A DNA stretch of 15,064 bases. Origin: Puniceicoccales bacterium (lineage in GTDB: Bacteria > Verrucomicrobiota > Verrucomicrobiia > Opitutales > JAIRKQ01). Location: assembly GCA_031273725.1 (NCBI GenBank), contig JAISRG010000059.1, positions 1 to 15,064 of the forward strand. The letters are read 5' to 3'. Under the pieces are notes generated by a model, which ran no database searches, had not been told where the DNA came from, and saw only the letters and a program-made list of their open reading frames with translations. Both the position numbers and the translations under genes were made by a program. Shown here piece after piece: positions 7,431 through 13,826 of this stretch. How positions within the stretch are numbered: the stretch's first letter is position 1; every line of letters begins with the position of its first letter.

Positions 7431-9743
7431 TTAATTACCTCTTCTGTCACTACGACCGCCTCTCCTATCGCCATGGGATCCACGCCTATCACCTTCGCCT
7501 CGAAAATCCCTTCCAAAACGCTTTTCACGGTCACCACCGAAGGATCGACCATTTCCGCCGCGACCTGAGGAACGTTGAAACTTGTCACCATGGGATGATT
7601 TTGGCATTGTCGTTTCGTATGGAATGCCCTTGGCTTCACAAATGACAGCCCGGCGACTCAACCTTACGCGTCCTTTGTCGTCGACACCGACACATTTAAC
7701 GATGATTTCATCACCAATTTTACAAACGTCTGCCGGATTTTCCACTCGAAAGTCTGCCATTTCGGAAACGTGGACGAGCCCTTCTTTCCCTGGCAAACAT
7801 TCGACGAAAACACCAAACTCTTTGATCGACATTACCTTACCCCTGTAAACTTGTCCTTCTTCTATTTCAGAACAAATGAGGCCGATCTCTTTTATGGCAC
7901 GCTCTAACGCATCTTCATTTTGGGCAAACACTATAATTTTTCCACTATTGTCTTCGTTGATATCGATTTGAGCCCCAGTTATTTCCGTGATTCGTTTGAT
8001 ATTCTTTCCTCCCGGGCCAATCAAAGCACCAATCTTATCAGGATCGATCTTCATGCTGTGAATTTTTGGAGCATTCGGTTTTAGGCTTTCCCGTGGACCA
8101 GGGATTACGGATTCCATGATGTCCAAAATCTGCATCCTGGCATCCTTGCTTTGCATGATCGCTTCTCTGGCGATTTCGACCGGCAACCCTTGAATTTTTA
8201 GGTCAAGCTGGACACCGGTAATGCCATTGCGTGTCCCGGAAAGCTTAAAATCCATGTCCCCAAAATGGTCTTCGGTTCCTATGATATCGGTTAGAATTAC
8301 ATGCTTAGAAATGTTTCCATTACGATCATTGCTAGTTACCAGTCCAATGGAAATTCCAGCTACCGTGCCGGTAATTGGAATTCCCGCATCCATGAGAGCT
8401 AAACAGCCACCACAGACACTTGCCATGGACGATGATCCGTTCGATTCCAAAATATCGGAAACTATGCGGATTGAGTAAGGGAAAATGTCTTCGGATGGAA
8501 TTATTGGCGAAAGGGAACGTTCTGCCAGTGCACCATGTCCAATTTCACGCCGTCCAACGGTCCCAATCTTTCCGGTCTCTCCAACGGAAAACGGTGGGAA
8601 ATTATAGTGCAGGTAGAATGATTTTGATTGGACACCTCCCGTGATGGCATCGATCTCCTGGGAACCGTCGGAACATCCCAATGTCAGCGATACTAGGGAT
8701 TGCGTTTCTCCCCGTTGGAATAGGGAAGATCCATGGACAACGGGCAGCACATCCGTTGCACACTCAATGGGACGTAATTCCATCAACCCACGACCGTCAA
8801 CGCGGCGGTTATGGTCAAGAATGTTGTTCCTATACAGCTTTGCTTGGAGTTCTTCGAATGCCATGTTGAGGGACATTTCGCAAAATTCTGTCTCTCCCAA
8901 TTTTTCTATTATGGCAGCCTTGGCTTCCTCTTTAATCGCCGTAACAGCACGTTCACGTTCCAACTTTCCATCTTGGAATACCGCATTATCCAGTTTGGCT
9001 GCAAATGTGGCACAAATTTCGGCAATTTCTTTTTTTGGGAAAACCAAATCAAACTGTCTTTTTTGTTTACCAATCAGCGCAGCCAATTTTTTTTGGGCAG
9101 CAATGATTGGTTGTATTTGCTGTTGTCCGAATTCCAAAGCTTCGATAAAACGTTCCTCTGAAATTTGGTCGGCATTGCCCTCTATCATCATCATATTGAA
9201 CTCATTGCCGACGTATATCAAGTCAAGGGTGGATGAAAACATTTGTTCGTTCGTTGGGCTTGCGACGAATTTGCCATCGATTTCTCCGATCCTGACACAT
9301 GCAATTGGCCCATTCCATGGTATATCCGAGCACATTAGTGCCGCGGATGCCCCATTGACCATCAAAACATCGGCTTCATTTTTTAAATCTGTCGAATAGA
9401 GGGTCCCCATCACCTGGACTTCGTTAAAAAATCCTTTCGGGAAAAGCGGCCGTAGGGGACGGTCACACATTCTGGCAGTTAAAACTTCTTTTTCCGATGG
9501 CCTCCCTTCCCGTTTGTTGTATCCTCCGGGCATGCGGCCTGCTGCGGAAAATTTCTCACGATAGTCAACGGACAGTGGAAAAAAGTCCTGGTTGGGACGT
9601 AATGTGGCTGCAGCCGTTGCAGTTACCAAAATTGTTGTTTCGCCGGAAGTTACCCACACCGCACCATTTGCTTGCTTGGCCAATGTCCCCGCAGAAAAAT
9701 TCATCGAAAACTCATCAACCCCTACTTCATATTTATGATTCAT
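7431..9743 (-). CDS. pnp: Polyribonucleotide nucleotidyltransferase (PNPase)
   Basis: PNPase is the phosphorolytic 3'-5' exoribonuclease of the RNA degradosome. The 770-residue protein has both RNase PH-like domains. The second carries the active-site features VGRREIGHG and EDHFGDMDF. It is followed by a KH domain (IGPGGKNIKRI, the GXXG loop) and an S1 domain (YRGKV..IKEFGVFVE....EGLVHVSE). The last 60 residues (711-770) form an Arg/Gly/Asp-rich low-complexity tail with repeated RGG, DRRG and GDR units, longer and more RGG-like than in E. coli PNPase. The ATG is supported by AAGGGA about 8 nt upstream. It lies 118 nt downstream of rpsO in the same orientation, the widespread rpsO-pnp order. 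There is no sign of damage. Confidence 0.97.
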   Translation of the reverse strand: MNHKYEVGVDEFSMNFSAGTLAKQANGAVWVTSGETTILVTATAAATLRPNQDFFPLSVDYREKFSAAGRMPGGYNKREGRPSEKEVLTARMCDRPLRPLFPKGFFNEVQVMGTLYSTDLKNEADVLMVNGASAALMCSDIPWNGPIACVRIGEIDGKFVASPTNEQMFSSTLDLIYVGNEFNMMMIEGNADQISEERFIEALEFGQQQIQPIIAAQKKLAALIGKQKRQFDLVFPKKEIAEICATFAAKLDNAVFQDGKLERERAVTAIKEEAKAAIIEKLGETEFCEMSLNMAFEELQAKLYRNNILDHNRRVDGRGLMELRPIECATDVLPVVHGSSLFQRGETQSLVSLTLGCSDGSQEIDAITGGVQSKSFYLHYNFPPFSVGETGKIGTVGRREIGHGALAERSLSPIIPSEDIFPYSIRIVSDILESNGSSSMASVCGGCLALMDAGIPITGTVAGISIGLVTSNDRNGNISKHVILTDIIGTEDHFGDMDFKLSGTRNGITGVQLDLKIQGLPVEIAREAIMQSKDARMQILDIMESVIPGPRESLKPNAPKIHSMKIDPDKIGALIGPGGKNIKRITEITGAQIDINEDNSGKIIVFAQNEDALERAIKEIGLICSEIEEGQVYRGKVMSIKEFGVFVECLPGKEGLVHVSEMADFRVENPADVCKIGDEIIVKCVGVDDKGRVRLSRRAVICEAKGIPYETTMPKSSHGDKFQRSSGRGGNGRSFGGDREKRFGRDFRGEGDRRGSHGDRRGGRSDRRGN

Positions 9744-9861
9744 CTATTATTCCCTTATATATTTATATTTAATTGTTTCTTTATTGTCTTTGACATTACC
9801 AAGGCCTAGTCATCAGCTTCCTAGCAAACCTGCCAAGTTATAAAAAGACTTATTTGCATAC

Positions 9862-10116
9862 CTACTTGCGCAAGTTCAATTTCTGAATTATTTCCTTATA
9901 ACCATCAGGATCATTAAGCTTCATATAGCTCAGCAACTTTCTACGACGGTTAGTCATCGCCACAAGGCCACGTCTGGAATGAAAATCCTTCCTGTGGACC
10001 TTTAGATGTTCCGTCAAATGTTTGATCCTATGAGTGAGAAGAGCTACTTGAACACAACTCGAACCCGTATCTTGTTCGTTTTTTCCAAATTCGGCAATTA
10101 CATCAACTTTTTTCAT
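9862..10116 (-). CDS. rpsO: 30S ribosomal protein S15
   Basis: S15 binds 16S rRNA at the central domain and helps assemble the platform of the small subunit. Its length is 84 residues; family members are about 85-90. The RNA-binding core is intact, with DTGSSCVQVALLT (16-28), HLKVHRKDFHSRRGL and the following NRRRKLLSYM. It is upstream of pnp in the usual arrangement. The start codon ATG is followed by the normal short N-terminal helix; no clear Shine-Dalgarno sequence is visible. Confidence 0.96.
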   Translation of the reverse strand: MKKVDVIAEFGKNEQDTGSSCVQVALLTHRIKHLTEHLKVHRKDFHSRRGLVAMTNRRRKLLSYMKLNDPDGYKEIIQKLNLRK

Positions 10117-10152
10117 TAATTTATTACATTTTCATGATTTTGGAGCATATAA

Positions 10153-10158
10153 AATATA
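10153..10158 (-). promoter_or_regulatory. Possible -10 of the rpsO promoter
   Basis: On the minus strand TATATT (preceded by TG, an extended -10 look) lies about 37 nt upstream of the rpsO ATG. No clear -35 sits at 17 nt; TTGTGG is found about 20-22 nt upstream. Candidate only. Confidence 0.3.
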
Positions 10159-10249
10159 CACCCGAGCAGCAGAAAATTATCCACAAACTCCGCTAGACCG
10201 CTAAACCACAGTATTTCAGGATTCAGCAAAAATCACGGGATCTCTTTAT

Positions 10250-10261
10250 CCTAGCGCTAGG
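10250..10261. repeat. Perfect 12-bp palindrome upstream of rpsO
   Basis: CCTAGCGCTAGG is a perfect palindrome in the 10,117-10,339 gap, about 135 nt upstream of the rpsO start and upstream of its likely -10. It has the look of a dimeric operator, but only one copy is seen. The rest of this gap holds no gene I can support. Confidence 0.4.
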
Positions 10262-10339
10262 GACGCAACATTATTACTTTTAATGAATTTACAAGTTTTT
10301 TTTGTAATTAAATTATTTCGTGGCAATTATGCCGTTATT

Positions 10340-11809
10340 TTACCAAAAGAGATTTTTGAAGAAGGAAGTAATTTTTTGGCGTATGGACATGTTGGCAGAA
10401 GTTGCTTGATTGGATTTCTTGGATATATTTTTGTTGGGATTCGGCTTGGTTTTTGTGCCAGCTAACACATTTTGTCGATTTATAAATGAAATAAATTTTG
10501 AGGCGCAGGATGTTGGATCATTGAGCAACCTATCGGGCCCACATTTTATAACACCACAAATTTCGTCGAAGTGCAGGATACACATTTGATATTTCTTATT
10601 TTGGTAGTTATCCAGACACGATTTAATGCAAGGGACGGCAATGTTTGGGGCAACATGAATTTTTGAAATTTTTCTATTGCAGTTGGAAGTTGATACGGCG
10701 AATAGCTGCCTTTGAAGATTATAAACGCTGCAGGCGTGGGCAGTTGGCTCACCATCAATTACCACTTGCAACATGTTGTGGCGCTTTGAAATTATTTCAT
10801 TGCTTGCAAATAGTGGTTCGTTGAAATCAAACAGGTAGGGAAAATTGTTGAAATGGGAATCCACATATTCGAAAAATGTATGTTTTGAAATGTTTACCCA
10901 TTTGCTATGCTTTGGATCGGTTTCGTTGCTGACGATTTCGCAGTATTGGAAAATGAAATGTCGATTTAATCGAAATATAGCATCGAAAAACCTTGTCCAT
11001 TGCAAAATACGTTTTCAAAAAATTCATAGTGATTGTTTTTTAGAAAAGCAGTTCTATAAGGAACTTTTGTCGATTTTAGGCATTCTTTCCATCTATCATT
11101 TGGTGAGAACCCAGTAAAAACCTTGGCCTTTGCAATATCATTGATAAAAAACATTTTTTGATTTTTTCAAACATCGGCACTCAAATGTTTGCACAAAAGG
11201 TCACAATCCCCGCAAAGACAAATGCCAGCTTCGTGTGCAAAATTCTTTATCAGTTCGAGCTGTTTGTACGCAAAAACTGCAATACCTTGTGGAATAATAT
11301 CTGATCTTGGAGCTGGCTTTTTATTATATCCGATATTGTACGATTATATACTCTGAGAATATCTGGCCATTAAGAAAAATCATTGATGCCAATCTGGGCA
11401 GATAGGACACGATCTAAAAAATATCCATGGAGCCAATAGCCATGCTTGTCGCAAAAATTTATAAACTTTATCGGCAATGTTTGCATATTGTGCCTATCAA
11501 AAAAATCCATTATTCTGTCAATGGTTTCTTCGGCGGGAAAAGTTTCGTCCAAAACGGCAGGGGATAAAATATTTCCATCGATGGCAAATGATGGAATTGC
11601 TTTTTCGTTTTGACGCGCAAAAATAGACCCAATATTCAAAATTTTATCCCATACGCACTAAGAAATTTTATCAATTTTCTTATGTCGTTGCTTGTTCTGA
11701 ATGGTTGCATGTTGTCTAACACATACAATCTTCAACCGAAAATTTGTGATTGCCCATCGAAAGAGTTAACAAACTTTGCTCTTACATCCGCCATGCGACG
11801 AAGGATCAT
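10340..11809 (-). pseudogene. Broken unrecognised gene, about 490 codons when rebuilt
   Basis: One continuous protein can be followed on the minus strand from an ATG at 11809 to a TAG/TGA-type stop region at 10340. This requires three single-base restorations: in the A4 run near 11,642, the A5 run near 11,320 and the T5 run near 10,988 (minus-strand sense). Three stops must also be read through: TGA at 11732-11734, TAA at 11370-11372 and TGA at 11167-11169. Adding three bases to the 1470-nt span gives 491 codons. Features are a cysteine cluster C-L-CG-DC-DLLC in the middle, a distal stretch DGEPTAHACSVYN followed by VSTSN, and a basic Lys/Asn-rich tail ending in an aromatic helix (SFFKNLFW). 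There is no signal peptide at the chosen start. I do not recognise the family. The His-then-Asn pattern recalls papain-like folds, but that is weak. The longest intact piece is 10340-11005. Confidence 0.55.
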
Positions 11810-11860
11810 AATAAATGCCACTTGTAAAGTCGTCAATGATGGTTGTGGAGTAAAATTTCG

Positions 11861-11992
11861 ATGGCTGTAGAAGATCTGTTCTGGAAGGAATTGACTAAAA
11901 GCTGTTCCGAATTTACCGCAGGAAAAACCAGATACCGGCGATGGAAGCAGCTTGAATACCTGACCTGGCAAGAAATTCAAACAACAAATTAA
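11861..11992 (+). CDS. Small hypothetical ORF, 43 codons
   Basis: ATG at 11861 to TAA at 11990-11992, with GGAG about 11 nt upstream. The product is rich in Trp, Lys, Glu and Arg (DLFWKELTKS, YRRWKQLEYLTW), a composition more protein-like than the opposite strand here. It lies between the broken unknown gene and rpsI, in a decayed stretch. It may be a remnant of a larger gene or chance; I do not recognise it. Confidence 0.25.
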   Translation: MAVEDLFWKELTKSCSEFTAGKTRYRRWKQLEYLTWQEIQTTN

Positions 11993-12054
11993 AAAAAATA
12001 AATTGCATCATATTCCAATTGTCGTGGAAATACGACCTCCGTGAAAAAATTGTA

Positions 12055-12451
12055 TCTCTTGGAGAACTGGAATCGTTTTCTTGCTCCCGGTTGTCCTGCT
12101 GTTTGCGTTCCTTTGCTCGACCATCACGAGTCGGGAGACCTCCCTTTTTCAATACCGTTCGCAATTCGGAATTCATCTTTTCAAAGGCCCGGGCAGGTCC
12201 CAATGATATTGCTCCAACTTGGCCAATTACTCCCCCACCCGATGTGTTTACTGTCACATCGAATTTGTCAACATTGTCAGTCAGGGCGATGGGCGCAAAA
12301 GTTTCCTTTCTGTATCGTCAAGGGGACAAAACTCGGTAATATCTTTTCCGTTTGTGTCAAATTTTCTCGTTCCTTTGCAAATTTTAACAAACGCAAACGC
12401 ACACTTCCTACGCCCCGTGCCACAATATGTGACTGTCTTCTTCGATACCAT
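12055..12451 (-). pseudogene. rpsI: Ribosomal protein S9 gene, two frameshifts
   Basis: The start is MVSKKTVTYCGTGRRK, with the S9 hallmark GTGRRK. The frame runs through ITEFCPLDD and hits a stop at 12281. One base restored near 12,287-12,293 continues the protein with DKFDVTVNTSGGGVIGQ, then AISLGPARA, LKKGGLPTRD and KERK. A second single-base shift near 12,098-12,105 reaches the expected C-terminus GQPGARKRFQFSKR. The span of 397 nt plus two bases equals 133 codons, the normal S9 length. The usually invariant Arg in the A-R-V stretch after RRKCA is Phe. The normal stop after FSKR is also absent; the frame reads on for about 22 codons. It follows rplM by 13 nt with TAGGA before the ATG. S9 supplies the C-terminal tail that contacts P-site tRNA, so this copy could not work as read. 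Confidence 0.85.
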
Positions 12452-12464
12452 CTTTACAAAATTC

Positions 12465-12900
12465 CTATTTATTAATATCAATAGCAATTTGTTGTTGAGG
12501 TGCGCTTAAATGCGATTGCCTCGAGATACTTCATTTTTGTTATTAATTTTCTCGAAAGTTTATTTTCGGAAAGCATTCCCCTTACTGCGTGCTCTATCAA
12601 AAACTCTGGTCCTTCTGCTTTCATCTTGGAAACAGCGACATATTTTTCTCAACCTTGAGATCCCGAATAAAACATATACTCTTTGTCATTCTCTGTATTG
12701 CCCGTTCGTTTGACTTTCTCGGCATTAATAACGATTACGAAATCTCCCATGTCCATATGTGGAGTATATATTGGTTTGTCGCGTCCACGTAAAATATTAG
12801 CGATCTTGATGGCCAAACGACCCAAAATTTTCGCAGTGGCATCGAATAACAACCACTGCTTATTTTCAATGTCCATTGCCTTCGCTAAAGTGGTACTCAT
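12465..12900 (-). pseudogene. rplM: Ribosomal protein L13 gene, nonsense codon and frameshifts
   Basis: The start is MSTTLAKAMDIENKQW. L13 motifs follow: DATAKILGRLA, LRGRDKPIYTPH, GDFVIVINAEKV and YMFYSG. A TGA at 12649-12651 stands where a Gly codon (GGA) is expected. The same frame continues with EKYVAVSKMKAE, IEHAVRGML and NKL. Two further -1 shifts near 12,520-12,530 lead through RGN to a natural-looking end, QQQIAIDINK, with stop TAG at 12465-12467. The span of 436 nt plus two bases equals 146 codons, normal for L13. ML-SE-NKL stands where MLPKNKL is expected, explained by a compensating T insertion and A deletion. PHMDMGD replaces the usual PHVDTGD. L13 is an early, essential 50S assembly protein; rplM-rpsI order and spacing are normal. 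Confidence 0.85.
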
Positions 12901-13245
12901 GATAACGATCATGCAACCTAAGTCTGACTTAGACTTTGTCAAATAATTTTTGTAATTTTCTGACGGCCTTTCAACATTTGCCGTTCTACTAGTCGATATA
13001 ATGGCAAATGTCATTGGATAACATGATCTAAAATAATGCTCGATCCAAACCCAGAGGTGCACTCTTTGCCTTCCCTTTTGTGAGAAATCTCGCAATGGCA
13101 ATCAACCTCAAACGGCGAAGCCTCTGCAAACTTTGATCATTTCTTCTCAAAACTTATCGACGTATTTTGAATCAAAGTTCGGAAGAGAACCCTCAGAAAA
13201 TTTGTTATCGAAGGTTTTACCTCCTTGTGTAGGAATATGGAAAAC
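12901..13245. other. Gene-free stretch upstream of rplM
   Basis: About 345 bp with no coding signal I trust on either strand. On the minus strand TTGACA (12938-12943 region) lies about 40 nt before the rplM ATG, but no good -10 follows it. It is otherwise featureless apart from the palindrome at 12918-12936. Confidence 0.4.
12918..12936. repeat. Overlapping palindromes upstream of rplM
   Basis: CTAAGTC-T-GACTTAG (12918-12932) is a perfect 7-bp inverted repeat around one base. Overlapping it, AAGTCT-GACTT-AGACTT (12920-12936) is a perfect 6-bp repeat with a 5-nt loop. The pair lies 18 nt upstream of the rplM ATG, within what would be its leader or promoter. Confidence 0.5.
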
Positions 13246-13566
13246 CTATAGCATTACCTCGAAAGCATCCGCACACTCTCGACGGGTCATGTCGGGAATA
13301 TCAGGTTTTGTTGTATAAATGTGTCCTATCCCGTGCAAGGTGCGCAAGGCGTTGAGATCCGATGCGTTTGCTTTGAGCAGCTGGCGAACTTTAACTATAT
13401 ACTGATCCAAGGACCGGCTCTTAATATTGGCATACTTTCCCCAGACATTATGAATCAGATTACCTCTGCTCAAGATTGTATTTTCATTGAAAGACAAGAC
13501 GAATGCCACTCTGAACGAATGCCACCTTGAACGAATGTCCCGTGCGATTCGATTGAAACATGGCAC
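13246..13566 (-). pseudogene. Remnant of an OmpR/PhoB-type winged-helix regulator
   Basis: The C-terminal part reads as an OmpR-family DNA-binding domain: NTILSRGNLIHNVWG, then SRSLDQYIVKVRQLL (recognition helix region, with R.VD..I..LR as the usual form), and RTLHGIGHIYTT (wing; R.V.G.GY is usual). Residues before this (RWHSFRVAFVLSF) still resemble the end of the first beta sheet and helix (EF.LL..L). Upstream of about 13,540 the similarity stops, and no receiver domain with its phospho-acceptor Asp could be found in any frame of 13,567-13,830. The frame can only be entered from a GTG at 13566. A 16-nt tandem repeat at 13499-13537 sits at the break. It was presumably a response regulator; no histidine kinase is nearby. 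Confidence 0.55.
13499..13537 (+). repeat. 16-nt tandem repeat, two and a half copies
   Basis: ACGAATGCCACTCTGA (13499-13514), ACGAATGCCACCTTGA (13515-13530) and a partial third copy ACGAATG (13531-13537). It lies in the winged-helix relic exactly where its normal N-terminal sheet becomes unrecognisable, so slippage duplication probably damaged the gene. Confidence 0.75.
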
Positions 13567-13826
13567 TGCTCGCCTGGACTCGCCTTTTCTCGTTTGAAAT
13601 CTCCTTAAGTACCGTTCACTGGACGGATATTTTCAGTCCGCATTGATGCCCCCCGATGAGACTGTGGAACAACGCGACACTCTGACAAAGATCTGAGTGG
13701 CAAAGTTTTACCCATTTGCTGCGACTGGCAAATTTATTGGCAATGACTCATATGTTCCTCTTCACATTTCGCCTCGTCCATTATATTCCCCAGTTCGAGA
13801 TGAGCAATTCGTGATTCTGTTCTCGT

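Noticed and set aside
8641..9399. Plus-strand ORF of 252 codons inside pnp
   Set aside because: Long antisense shadow of a well-conserved gene; Ser-rich composition as expected for a reversed frame.
9744..9861. Autoregulatory stem-loop in the rpsO-pnp gap
   Set aside because: CTAGG and CCTTGG words repeat, but I could not draw a stable uninterrupted stem; too weak to annotate.
10283..10465. Plus-strand ORF of 60 codons
   Set aside because: It lies antisense to the tail of the broken unknown gene, whose composition is more protein-like; no Shine-Dalgarno sequence or motif.
11732..11980. Extension of the broken unknown gene upstream to 11980
   Set aside because: Residues before about 11,809 look non-coding, and the plus strand is more protein-like there.
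12649..12651. TGA recoded as Gly in rplM (as in Gracilibacteria/SR1)
   Set aside because: TGA ends cysS, and the same gene carries frameshifts that recoding cannot explain.
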